From: Alphaproteobacteria bacterium
Lineage (GTDB): Bacteria; Pseudomonadota; Alphaproteobacteria; Thalassobaculales; Thalassobaculaceae
Assembly: GCA_028822575.1 (NCBI GenBank)
Contig: JAPKDN010000159.1
Location: 1-7,285, forward strand
DNA: 7,285 bases
Direction: 5' to 3'
In this document: positions 1 to 6,352 of the stretch, piece by piece
Numbering within the stretch: the stretch's first letter is position 1
Layout of the letters: every line of letters starts with the position of its first letter
Notes under the pieces: generated by a model
What the model saw: the letters and a program-made list of their open reading frames with translations, nothing else
Database searches by the model: none
What the model was told of the DNA's origin: nothing
Program-made: the position numbers and the translations under genes

Positions 1-42
1 GGCGTCATCCGTACCGACGGTAAGAGTTTGCACAACACTCAT
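1..42 (-). CDS. rluC: 23S rRNA pseudouridine synthase RluC, N-terminal fragment (cut by window edge)
   Basis: Only the first 14 codons are present. They start at the ATG at 42-40 and read MSVVQTLTVGTDDA. This matches the usual opening of alphaproteobacterial RluC-type synthases, where a short beta strand and a D-D-A segment precede the S4-like RNA-binding domain and the RLD catalytic motif, both of which lie outside the window. The family converts specific uridines of 23S rRNA to pseudouridine. The start overlaps the crcB stop in an ATGA arrangement (4 nt shared), which indicates translational coupling. A GGAG lies about 11 nt upstream inside crcB. The assignment rests on a short stretch plus the known crcB-rluC neighbourhood in this class, so another RluA/RluC/RluD-family member remains possible. 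Confidence 0.6.
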   Translation of the reverse strand, partial: MSVVQTLTVGTDDA

Positions 43-419
43 GCCAGGGTGCTCCGCATCAGCCAGAGCCCCAAAAAAAGACCGACGATGGACAAGACCA
101 CGGATAGCGCCACATAAGCCCCAATAGCCAGAAGATTAGCGCGCTCCGTCAGAACCGAGACATCGAGCGCGAAACTCGAGAACGTCGTGAAGGCGCCAAG
201 AACGCCCACGGCGAAGAATGCCCTTGTTTCCGGGCTACTGTTTAGCTTACTCACCAGCAGTTCAACGAACAGGCCCATGACAAAGCAGCCGACCACGTTC
301 ACGAACAAGGTTCCATACGGAAACCCCAAGCCCAGCCACCTGTTAAACATCCCTATGGACTGATAACGGGCAACCGCGCCAATAGCGCCACCGAGAGCGA
401 CCGCGAGGATAAGTTTCAT
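39..419 (-). CDS. crcB: Fluoride-specific ion channel CrcB/Fluc
   Basis: This encodes a 126-residue inner-membrane protein of the Fluc family, which exports toxic fluoride as a dual-topology dimer with two pores. Four hydrophobic segments are visible at about residues 2-22, 34-57, 66-90 and 96-121. Family signatures are present: GGAIGAVARY (10-19), GTLFVNVVG (36-44) with the conserved pore Asn41, and the broken third helix GAFTTFSSF (75-83). That third helix supplies the central sodium site and the pore-lining phenylalanines. Length is normal, and a single full-length copy is enough for a homodimeric channel. The start is ATG at 419. The only purine-rich site is GGAG about 13 nt upstream, so initiation may depend on coupling to the gene 6 nt before it. 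No fluoride riboswitch is seen, because the upstream DNA is coding. The stop TGA overlaps the next gene's start. Confidence 0.96.
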   Translation of the reverse strand: MKLILAVALGGAIGAVARYQSIGMFNRWLGLGFPYGTLFVNVVGCFVMGLFVELLVSKLNSSPETRAFFAVGVLGAFTTFSSFALDVSVLTERANLLAIGAYVALSVVLSIVGLFLGLWLMRSTLA

Positions 420-425
420 GGCTGA

Positions 426-1316
426 CTAGCTACTCCAGTCCACGCCGAATATCCAGCCCTCGGCGGTGCTAGCGGCCGGAATGGTGAGCGGTGTCGACCA
501 AATTTCCGGCTTTGCAGACAAGCCACGCAAGGCGGCCGCCGAAATCAAGGCGTCCGGCTCATCTTCGCGCGACGGTTTCCAGGACCGCGGCAGCGCGCGC
601 GAGCCGTAATACGCCAACACCCTGTTCAACGCCACCGGGTCACGCCAGGCGCGGGGATCGACCCGCGCGCGCTTGAAATAGAGACGGGGAAAGATCTCGA
701 CCAGCGTCGAACGCCCGTCCATTGCTTCAAAGGGCCAGACCGCCACGTGGTTGTCCAGGTCGCGTTTCAGGTGATGCAGCAGGCGCATGCCGGAAAGCGA
801 CCCTGTGCCGACATTGGCGGCCCCGACGCATTTCATCACCGGGTGTGGCCACGTGATATTCGCGCAGGCTGCCTCTGTCAGCCGGCTCCGCGAGGTGAAC
901 AGATCCCCCCGCCCCTTAGGCGACAGGAAATGACGGTGAAAGGGTAGGTCCTCGCGATTATAGAATGGCGCGCCATAAAGCTCCGGCACGTCTTGACAAA
1001 CCTCTTCGACCAAGGACCAAAGCGAGCAGGCATCGTCGATGTCCGTCCCAGTCCCTGGAAAATACCCGCCGAGATCGGCATGGGCATAGGCGAAAGCAAA
1101 GTCAAAACCGACAAGAACGCGGTGGGCGCGGATGCGGTGCCGCAGCCATTTGTCCACCATCGAGCGGGTCCACCACTTTCCCTCTGGGGGCCGCACCAAT
1201 CGCGGGGGCTCATCACCGGGTTCGGCGACCGCGATTTGGAGGCTGGGGAGTTTGGGCCCCTTGGCACCGGACCAATCTATGCCAATGTACTGTTCGAATT
1301 CTTCCAAGCCCGTCAA
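426..1316 (-). CDS. DUF429-type protein, predicted RNase H-fold nuclease of unknown function
   Basis: This encodes a 296-residue soluble protein. Visible motifs are GIDWSGAKG (12-20), GFDFAF (70-75), VEIFPR (206-211), DEPDALISA (252-260) and EGWIFGVDW near the C-terminus. This spacing of an opening GxDWSG strand and a late D-x-x-DAL helix is typical of DUF429 proteins, which are predicted to have an RNase H-like fold. Asp14, Asp72, Glu207 and Asp255 are the likely acidic cluster; this is inference, and no substrate is known for the family. The reading frame stays open upstream into rarA, but those residues are out-of-frame rarA sequence. The TTG at 1316 follows the rarA stop by 4 nt, has GAGGTG 10 nt upstream, and keeps the GIDWSG strand intact. 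The first in-frame ATG after it would delete that strand. The gene is co-directional and tightly packed between rarA and crcB, with no sign of decay. Confidence 0.8.
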   Translation of the reverse strand: MTGLEEFEQYIGIDWSGAKGPKLPSLQIAVAEPGDEPPRLVRPPEGKWWTRSMVDKWLRHRIRAHRVLVGFDFAFAYAHADLGGYFPGTGTDIDDACSLWSLVEEVCQDVPELYGAPFYNREDLPFHRHFLSPKGRGDLFTSRSRLTEAACANITWPHPVMKCVGAANVGTGSLSGMRLLHHLKRDLDNHVAVWPFEAMDGRSTLVEIFPRLYFKRARVDPRAWRDPVALNRVLAYYGSRALPRSWKPSREDEPDALISAAALRGLSAKPEIWSTPLTIPAASTAEGWIFGVDWSS

Positions 1317-1320
1317 TCGC

Positions 1321-2622
1321 TCAGCCCACCTCGCCCTGGTGACGCCGGGCTCGCAGCTTATCCCAATAGGCCAGACGTTTCGCCACGTCGCGCTCAAAAC
1401 CGCGCTCCACCGGGGCGTAGAATCGTTGACGCTCCATTCCATCCGGAAAATAGTTCTGCCCCGAAAACCCATCCTCGGCATCGTGGTCGTAATTGTAGCC
1501 GGCGCCGTAGCCAAGATCCTTCATAATCCGGGTCGGCGCGTTCAAAATATGTGACGGTGGCGCCAAGGATCCAATCGCCCGCGCTGCCTTGCCCGCCGCG
1601 CCAAACGCCTTGTAAGCGGCATTCGATTTCGGCGCCGTGGCCAGGTAAACCACGCATTGAGCGATGTTCAGATCCCCCTCCGGCGAGCCAATGCGGTCAT
1701 AAGCGTCCCAGCAAGCCAACGAATGCGACAACGCATGCGGGTCGGCCATGCCAATATCTTCTGATGCGAACCGGGTCAAACGACGCAAGATAAAGGCTGG
1801 ATCCTCACCGCCCACCAACATGCGCGCGAGCCAATATAGCGCCGCGTCGACATCGGAGCCACGCAACGATTTGTGCAGGGCGCTGATCAGATTGAAGTGC
1901 TCTTCCTTGTTCTTGTCGTAGACCGGCGCCCGGCGCTGGACGGTTGCCGCGACACCCGCCGCATCAAGAAGAGGCTCGGCGGGCACCCGAAAAAGTTCCT
2001 CTACAAGATTGAGTAAAAACCGCCCGTCACCATCGGCCATGGCCTTGACCGCCACGCGACCGCTCTCTTCCAGTGGGAGTGCGCGGGCTTCCAATTCCTC
2101 GGATCGGCACAGCAATTGTTCCAGCGCCGCGTCATCGAGCCGGCGCAAAACGAACACCTGACACCGGGACAGGAGCGCGGCGTTGAGCTCGAAGGACGGG
2201 TTCTCGGTCGTGGCGCCGACCAGCACCACGGTGCCATCTTCAACATAAGGTAGGAAGCCATCCTGTTGGGCCCGATTGAAACGATGAACCTCATCGATGA
2301 ACAACAGCGTGCCCTGGCCCATGCTACGACGCTCGCGCGCGCTATTGAAAACCTTGCGTAGATCCGCGACGCCGGAAAATACCGCCGAAAGAGGCTCAAA
2401 TGCGTGACCCACCTTATCCGCCAAGAGCCGCGCCAGGGTCGTCTTGCCGCATCCAGGCGGCCCCCAGAGCACCATCGAGGCCACTCGTCCCTGCTCTAAC
2501 ATCCGGCCGATCGGCGCCTCCGGAGCCAGCACATGGTCCTGGCCCACGACGTCCTCAAGCTTGGCCGGACGCAATCGGTCCGCGAGCGGCCGTGATCCTT
2601 GTGTCTCGAACAGACCAACCAC
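1321..2622 (-). CDS. rarA: Replication-associated recombination protein A (RarA/MgsA), AAA+ ATPase
   Basis: This 433-residue protein belongs to the RarA/MgsA/WRNIP1 family, whose tetramers act at stalled replication forks and interact with SSB in characterised bacteria. The opening LADRLRPAKLEDVVGQ (13-28) is the clamp-loader-like N-terminal box. Walker A is GPPGCGKT (54-61), Walker B is LLFIDEVHRF (106-115), sensor 1 is GATTENPSFELN (136-147), the arginine finger is in SRC (Arg153), and sensor 2 is in DGRFLLNLVEEL (Arg201). The C-terminal tetramerisation domain is seen in HFNLISALHKSLRGSD (242-257), ARMLVGGEDP (266-275) and RFASEDIGMADP (284-295). All expected motifs are intact and the length is normal. 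The start is GTG at 2622, only 2 nt after the protease stop, with AAGGG 6 nt upstream. The gene lies in the same tight cluster as the Do protease and the DUF429 gene. Confidence 0.97.
   Translation of the reverse strand: MVGLFETQGSRPLADRLRPAKLEDVVGQDHVLAPEAPIGRMLEQGRVASMVLWGPPGCGKTTLARLLADKVGHAFEPLSAVFSGVADLRKVFNSARERRSMGQGTLLFIDEVHRFNRAQQDGFLPYVEDGTVVLVGATTENPSFELNAALLSRCQVFVLRRLDDAALEQLLCRSEELEARALPLEESGRVAVKAMADGDGRFLLNLVEELFRVPAEPLLDAAGVAATVQRRAPVYDKNKEEHFNLISALHKSLRGSDVDAALYWLARMLVGGEDPAFILRRLTRFASEDIGMADPHALSHSLACWDAYDRIGSPEGDLNIAQCVVYLATAPKSNAAYKAFGAAGKAARAIGSLAPPSHILNAPTRIMKDLGYGAGYNYDHDAEDGFSGQNYFPDGMERQRFYAPVERGFERDVAKRLAYWDKLRARRHQGEVG
1327..1332 (-). promoter_or_regulatory. Shine-Dalgarno sequence that fixes the TTG start of the DUF429 gene
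   Basis: GAGGTG lies within the last codons of rarA and 10 nt before the TTG at 1316. The next TTG, at 1307, would be 19 nt away, which is too far. The site therefore supports TTG 1316 as the start and suggests coupling of translation to the end of rarA. Confidence 0.6.
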
Positions 2623-2624
2623 GG

Positions 2625-4073
2625 CTAACCCTTGATTTCCCGGCGCAGGATCTTTCCATCCCGGCGAATGGCGATCTTCCAGCTCTTGCTCGCTCTACGG
2701 ACCGCCTGCTTAAGGTCTTTCACCGTCTCAATGTCTCGCCTGTTGACCTTGAGCACGATATCACCAGAGGCTAGACGCAACCGCTCCGCGATTCCTCCAC
2801 GACGCACGCCCACCAACACGACACCACGCGCAAACTCGTCAAACCCGTTCTCAATCGCGAATGCGGGAGAAAGATTGGCCACCCGCGTGCCACCGAACGG
2901 ATGTCGCCCATCCAGATCACTCACGTCGGGCTCAGGCTTGGCGAGCGGTTCGAGCAGTGCGAGATCAAGGTCCAGCCGTCGCCCTTTCCGGATCACCTTG
3001 GCCTTGGTGGTCTCGCCCAACGGGAGCGTCGCAACACGATATCGTAAAGCCTCATGGTCGTCGACAATTTTGCCGCCAATCGAGATCACCACATCGCCAG
3101 TCCTCAAACCGGCTTTGTCCGCCGGCCCACCGGGATAGACGTCATTGATGATCACACCGCTCGGGCGATCAAGCCCAAATTCAAACGCAAGGTCCGACGT
3201 CACGCTTTGACCAGACGCGCCAAGCCAAGGGCGCACAAGCTTTCCGCCACGCGCCGACCTCAGCACGGTCTTCACCATATTCGACGGAACCGCGAAGCCG
3301 ATCCCCACCGACCCTCCGCCGCCTCCACGCTGAGTAGAGAAAATCGCCGTATTTACCCCGATCAACTTGCCGTCCATGGCAATCAACGCGCCTCCGGAAT
3401 TTCCCGGGTTGATGGAGGCATCGGTCTGGATGAAGAAGCTGTAATCCGATATTCCAACCGCCGTGCGAGCCAAGGCGGAGACGATCCCACTGGTTACCGT
3501 CTGACCGACACCAAAGGGGTTACCGATCGCCAAAACCAAGTCGCCCACCTCTACACTGTCAGAATCACGCATCTCCACGAATGGAAGCTTCTCATCCCCC
3601 GTGTCGATCCGCAGAACCGCGAGATCGGTCCGATCGTCTTTCAGCAATACCTCGGCATCAAACTCGCGGCGATCCGAGAGCACCACCTTGACCTGTGTCG
3701 CGTTGGCGATTACGTGGTGGTTGGTAACGATGAGGCCGTCAGGGGCAAGGATAACGCCCGAACCCAAGGCTTTCTGGCTTCGTCGTCGCGGCTGTCCCTG
3801 GAATATTTCACCGAAAAACTGACGGAAAAATGGATCATTGAAAAGCGGTGAGACCCGCCGTTCCGTTACTTCAGATTTCGCAAAAATATTTACGACGGCC
3901 GGCCCCGTCTGCCGCACCAACGGCGCGAAGCTCAGTCGCATCTGTGCCTGAGATCGCGGGACTTCAGTCGTGGCGCCAACCGGGATTGGCATTGATCCGA
4001 CCAAGCCCAGGAAGACCACCAACACCAGAAAGCAGCGGCTCACAACGGTACTGCTGGCGGACAAAACGGTCAT
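2625..4073 (-). CDS. Do-family (DegP/DegQ/HtrA) periplasmic serine endopeptidase
   Basis: This 482-residue precursor belongs to the trypsin-like HtrA family, which degrades or refolds misfolded envelope proteins. A signal peptide is clear: a hydrophobic core at about 14-26 and a likely cleavage after PVGA (residue 34). The catalytic triad is His120 in TNHHV, Asp150 in RTDLAV and Ser226 in GNSGGA. The LA-loop segment between the first strands (roughly 68-100) contains PLFNDPFFRQFFG. PDZ1 spans roughly 281-371, with the WLG entry and the GGPADKAGLRTGD loop. PDZ2 spans roughly 393-481, with GGIAERLRLASGD. Two PDZ domains argue for DegP/DegQ rather than DegS. Which of the two is not decidable, and alphaproteobacteria often carry several paralogs. 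A GTG sits directly before the ATG, but GGAAG is 4 nt from the ATG and almost touches the GTG, so I chose the ATG at 4073. It is the first gene of the cluster after the rplQ terminator. Confidence 0.95.
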   Translation of the reverse strand: MTVLSASSTVVSRCFLVLVVFLGLVGSMPIPVGATTEVPRSQAQMRLSFAPLVRQTGPAVVNIFAKSEVTERRVSPLFNDPFFRQFFGEIFQGQPRRRSQKALGSGVILAPDGLIVTNHHVIANATQVKVVLSDRREFDAEVLLKDDRTDLAVLRIDTGDEKLPFVEMRDSDSVEVGDLVLAIGNPFGVGQTVTSGIVSALARTAVGISDYSFFIQTDASINPGNSGGALIAMDGKLIGVNTAIFSTQRGGGGGSVGIGFAVPSNMVKTVLRSARGGKLVRPWLGASGQSVTSDLAFEFGLDRPSGVIINDVYPGGPADKAGLRTGDVVISIGGKIVDDHEALRYRVATLPLGETTKAKVIRKGRRLDLDLALLEPLAKPEPDVSDLDGRHPFGGTRVANLSPAFAIENGFDEFARGVVLVGVRRGGIAERLRLASGDIVLKVNRRDIETVKDLKQAVRRASKSWKIAIRRDGKILRREIKG

Positions 4074-4220
4074 CACTCTTCCACGGTTAAGAAACGAAGG
4101 GTGTCAGAAATCACGCCGACCCGGCTGGAGTGTCCGACTACACCGAACCCCAGGGATATTGCATGGGGAATTGGGAAATGTTTGCGCGGCCAACAAGGCC
4201 CCGTCGTAATAAGATCATCG

Positions 4221-4258
4221 AAAACGAGAGCGGCCGCCAATCCAGGAAAGGCGGCCGC
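4221..4258 (-). terminator. Probable intrinsic terminator of the ribosomal protein/rpoA operon
   Basis: A perfect 9-bp inverted repeat, GCGGCCGCC at 4230-4238 and GGCGGCCGC at 4250-4258, encloses an 11-nt loop. On the minus strand the stem is followed by TCTCGTTTT, a modest T tract (TTTT at 4224-4221). It lies 50 nt after the rplQ stop and before the Do protease, where an operon end is expected. The T tract is interrupted, so termination may be incomplete and some readthrough into the protease cluster is possible. Confidence 0.65.
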
Positions 4259-4308
4259 GTCGTTAACTTTTGCTTCGCGCCACGATTTATCACGGCGAAC
4301 CCCATCGA

Positions 4309-4746
4309 TTAAATGACCGACGGCGTCATTCCGTCAACATCTTCCTCGACGCCAAGAACCGGACCGGAGTCCACGCCACGCGCGTCCTCATCCCGATCAA
4401 TCAATTCAATAACCGCCATCGGCGCGCTATCGCCATAACGAAAACCAGCTTTAAGGACGCGCGTATAACCGCCCTTACGCTCCTTGTAACGATCGGCTAG
4501 CACGTCGAACAACTTTCGGGTCATGCCATCATCACGCAATTGTGCAAAAGCTTGACGTCGAGCGTGCAGCGACTCTTTTTTGCCTAGAGTAATCAACTTC
4601 TCCACTACCCGGCGCAAGTCTTTCGCCTTGGGCAACGTCGTTATGATTTGTTCATGCTTAATCAATGCATTCGCCATGTTCTTGAACATGGCTTTGCGAT
4701 GGCTCGCGGTACGGTTAAAACGGCGTCCCGCCTTACGGTGGCGCAT
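4309..4746 (-). CDS. rplQ: Large-subunit ribosomal protein L17 (bL17)
   Basis: This encodes 145 residues. The first 116 or so are a full L17 domain: [17 protein letters not shown] (1-17), [18 protein letters not shown] (28-45), and the late strand block [20 protein letters not shown] (92-111) followed by VIELIDRD. L17 sits on the 50S subunit near the polypeptide exit tunnel. Residues 117-145 form an acidic tail rich in Asp, Glu and Gly; acidic extensions of this kind are common in alphaproteobacterial L17. The start is ATG at 4746, with AGGAG 8 nt upstream. The gap to the rpoA stop is 35 nt. It is the last gene of the alpha operon and is followed by the inverted repeat at 4230-4258. Confidence 0.98.
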   Translation of the reverse strand: MRHRKAGRRFNRTASHRKAMFKNMANALIKHEQIITTLPKAKDLRRVVEKLITLGKKESLHARRQAFAQLRDDGMTRKLFDVLADRYKERKGGYTRVLKAGFRYGDSAPMAVIELIDRDEDARGVDSGPVLGVEEDVDGMTPSVI

Positions 4747-4769
4747 AGGGTCTACTCCTGATCTAAGTC

Positions 4770-4785
4770 CCGACAGCCCTGTCAG
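4770..4785 (-). other. Intercistronic hairpin at the rpoA stop codon
   Basis: On the minus strand CTGACA and TGTCGG pair (6 bp including one G-U) around a GGGC tetraloop. The stem contains the rpoA TGA stop and lies just ahead of the rplQ Shine-Dalgarno sequence. There is no T tract, so it is unlikely to be a terminator. It could influence mRNA processing or coupling of rplQ translation to rpoA; this is inference. Confidence 0.4.
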
Positions 4786-5801
4786 TACGGCTCTTCGAGC
4801 CGTTTGGCCAATTCTTCGATATTGTCCGGAGGCCAGTTCGTGATCTCCATGCCGAGCGACAAACCCATTGTGGACAGCACTTCCTTAATCTCGTTCAAGC
4901 TCTTGCGACCAAAGTTCGGTGTTCGCAACATTTCCGGTTCGCTCTTTTGAACCAGATCGCCGATATAGACGATGTTGTCGTTTTTCAAGCAGTTCGCCGA
5001 CCGTACGGAAAGTTCCAACTCGTCGACCTTGCGAAGAAGGTTCTTGTTGAACGGCAATTCCGCAGCCACGTCCGACTCAACAGCGTGACTCGGTTCTTCA
5101 AAATTAATGAATAACTGGAACTGGTCCTGGAGAATACGTGCGGCATAGGCCACAGCGTCCTCCGGGGTCATCGAGCCGTTAGTCTCAAGAGTCATGGACA
5201 ACCGATCGTAGTCGGTAACCTGTCCGACGCGCGTGTTGTCGACTTTGTAGGTTACCTGACGAACCGGACTAAAAACTGCGTCGACTGGAATGAGGCCAAT
5301 CGGCGCGTCCTCCGGTCGGTTTACGCTTGCGGGAACATATCCTTTACCGGCCTCAACCGTGAACTCCATAGTCAAGGTCGCACCCTTATCGAGCGCGCAA
5401 AGTACCAAACCCGGATTCATGATTTCAATATCGGGCCCGGTCTCAATCATACCGGCGGTTACCTCGCCCGGCCCATCAGCCTTCAGTCGAATCTTCTTCG
5501 GACCGTCTCCATGCATCCGCAAAGCGATCAACTTTATGTTGAGCACCATGTCCGTGACATCCTCTCGGACGCCAGGAATCGAGGAGAACTCATGCAAAAC
5601 GCCATCGATCTGCACCGATGTGACCGCCGCGCCCTGTAAGGAAGACAACAAGATACGGCGCAACGCGTTCCCTAGTGTCAAACCATAGCCCCGTTCCAAC
5701 GGTTCCGCGACGACCGTCGCGGTCCTCACCGGGTCGATCCCGGGCTGAATGTCGAGCTTGTTAGGCTTGATTAATGCTTGCCAGTTTTTTTGAATTACCA
5801 C
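4782..5801 (-). CDS. rpoA: DNA-directed RNA polymerase subunit alpha
   Basis: This encodes 339 residues when started at the GTG at 5801, giving [13 protein letters not shown], the normal opening of proteobacterial alpha. The N-terminal domain (about 1-232) dimerises and scaffolds beta and beta-prime; its signatures include [19 protein letters not shown] (36-54). A linker leads to the C-terminal domain (about 250-330) that contacts UP-element DNA and activators. There VRSANCLK carries Arg267 and Asn270, and [10 protein letters not shown] carries Lys300, equivalents of the DNA-contacting residues of E. coli alpha. The frame is open for 24 more codons to an ATG at 5873, but that extension is not alpha-like and the ATG lacks a good ribosome-binding site. 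The GTG has GAGG 5 nt upstream. A run of seven A residues follows within codons 4-6. Confidence 0.97.
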   Translation of the reverse strand: MVIQKNWQALIKPNKLDIQPGIDPVRTATVVAEPLERGYGLTLGNALRRILLSSLQGAAVTSVQIDGVLHEFSSIPGVREDVTDMVLNIKLIALRMHGDGPKKIRLKADGPGEVTAGMIETGPDIEIMNPGLVLCALDKGATLTMEFTVEAGKGYVPASVNRPEDAPIGLIPVDAVFSPVRQVTYKVDNTRVGQVTDYDRLSMTLETNGSMTPEDAVAYAARILQDQFQLFINFEEPSHAVESDVAAELPFNKNLLRKVDELELSVRSANCLKNDNIVYIGDLVQKSEPEMLRTPNFGRKSLNEIKEVLSTMGLSLGMEITNWPPDNIEELAKRLEEPY

Positions 5802-5806
5802 AGCGA

Positions 5807-5810
5807 CCTC
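5807..5810 (-). promoter_or_regulatory. Ribosome-binding site that decides the rpoA start
   Basis: GAGG lies 5 nt before the GTG at 5801. The competing in-frame ATG at 5873 is preceded only by a GGGG about 13 nt away and adds 24 residues unlike any alpha subunit. This supports the shorter protein and a leader of about 119 nt between rpsK and rpoA. Confidence 0.6.
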
Positions 5811-5886
5811 GTCAAGATGGAGACCAGCAGGTCTCGCCACCCTCAGGTTTCGGGGCGGCCGACTGTCGGCCATCCCATTATCGCGA

Positions 5887-5912
5887 CCCCATGCCGATCA
5901 ACCGGCAAGGGG
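5887..5912 (-). other. Strong hairpin in the rpsK-rpoA leader
   Basis: On the minus strand CCCC-T-TGCCG pairs with CGGCA-T-GGGG. This makes 9 bp with a single T-T mismatch and a 6-nt GTTGAT loop. It begins 8 nt after the rpsK stop and sits in the untranslated leader of rpoA. No T tract follows, so it is not an obvious terminator. In E. coli rpsD occupies this gap; here the gap holds the hairpin instead. A role in mRNA processing, stability or translational control is plausible but unproven. Confidence 0.5.
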
Positions 5913-5920
5913 CATAACCA

Positions 5921-6316
5921 CTAGACCCGACGACGTTTCGGCGGCCGACAGCCATTGTGGGGAATCGGTGTCACATCGCGGATTGACGTTACGTTGAATC
6001 CCACGGCCTGAAGCGCGCGCAAAGCCGACTCGCGTCCCGACCCCGGTCCACTCACCTCGATCTCCAACGTCTTCATACCGTGTTCAGAAGCTTTCTTACC
6101 AGCATCCTCGGCAGCAACCTGCGCGGCATAGGGTGTCGATTTCCGCGACCCCTTGAAGCCCATGGTTCCGGCCGAAGACCAGGCAATTGCATTACCCTGT
6201 GCATCGGTGATCGTAATCATGGTGTTGTTAAACGTCGCGCTCACGTGAGCGACGCCCGAAATAATATTTTTACGTTCGCGTTTTTTTACACGAGTCTGGG
6301 ACGGTTGTTTTGCCAT
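5921..6316 (-). CDS. rpsK: Small-subunit ribosomal protein S11 (uS11)
   Basis: This encodes a 131-residue S11, which binds 16S rRNA in the platform of the 30S subunit near the mRNA exit and Shine-Dalgarno helix. After a basic N-terminal tail (1-16) it carries the family core [16 protein letters not shown] (28-43), [20 protein letters not shown] (48-67) and the C-terminal signature [18 protein letters not shown] (114-131). Length and motifs are normal. The start is ATG at 6316, preceded by a weak AAGAG 4 nt away, so coupling to rpsM, which ends 36 nt upstream, may help. A run of seven A residues (6281-6287 on the complement) encodes the Lys-Lys of the basic tail; the frame is intact across it. 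Confidence 0.98.
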   Translation of the reverse strand: MAKQPSQTRVKKRERKNIISGVAHVSATFNNTMITITDAQGNAIAWSSAGTMGFKGSRKSTPYAAQVAAEDAGKKASEHGMKTLEIEVSGPGSGRESALRALQAVGFNVTSIRDVTPIPHNGCRPPKRRRV

Positions 6317-6332
6317 GATCTCTTGTCGCTCC

Positions 6333-6349
6333 GCTGGGCCAAGGCCCGC
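6333..6349 (-). other. Intercistronic hairpin with CUUG tetraloop between rpsM and rpsK
   Basis: On the minus strand GC-GGGC pairs with GCCC-A-GC (six pairs with one bulged A) and closes on CTTG. G(CUUG)C is a known stable RNA tetraloop. The hairpin starts 3 nt after the rpsM stop and ends before the rpsK ribosome-binding region. No T tract follows. Confidence 0.45.
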
Positions 6350-6352
6350 TCG

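Noticed and set aside
420..460. Fluoride riboswitch upstream of crcB
   Set aside because: The DNA before crcB is the coding end of the DUF429 gene, and I see no pseudoknot-type crcB motif there.
1317..1514. N-terminal extension of the DUF429 frame into rarA
   Set aside because: The extra residues are the out-of-frame reading of conserved rarA codons. A better start with a Shine-Dalgarno sequence exists at 1316.
993..1526. 177-codon plus-strand frame and two other plus-strand frames across the DUF429/rarA junction
   Set aside because: They are antisense to DUF429 and rarA, proline/arginine/serine-rich, and lack ribosome-binding sites or recognisable domains.
3054..3851. 265-codon open frame on the plus strand opposite the Do protease
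   Set aside because: It is wholly antisense to a gene with intact catalytic and PDZ motifs. Its sequence is low-complexity, Arg/His-rich and resembles no family; it is a by-product of codon bias.
4148..4168. CCCCA/TGGGG 5-bp inverted repeat with an 11-nt loop in the rplQ-protease gap as an operator
   Set aside because: It is short, has a long loop, and matches no known operator; it could easily be chance.
4230..4258. Two NotI-type sites suggesting a cloning artefact or vector junction
   Set aside because: They form the two arms of one inverted repeat exactly where the operon terminator is expected, and the flanking genes are continuous with the chromosome-type order.
5785..5791. Seven-base A run (minus strand) in the first codons of rpoA, and a similar run at 6281-6287 in rpsK, as phase-variable slippery sites
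   Set aside because: Both encode conserved lysine-containing motifs in essential genes and the frames are intact, so no evidence supports programmed slippage.
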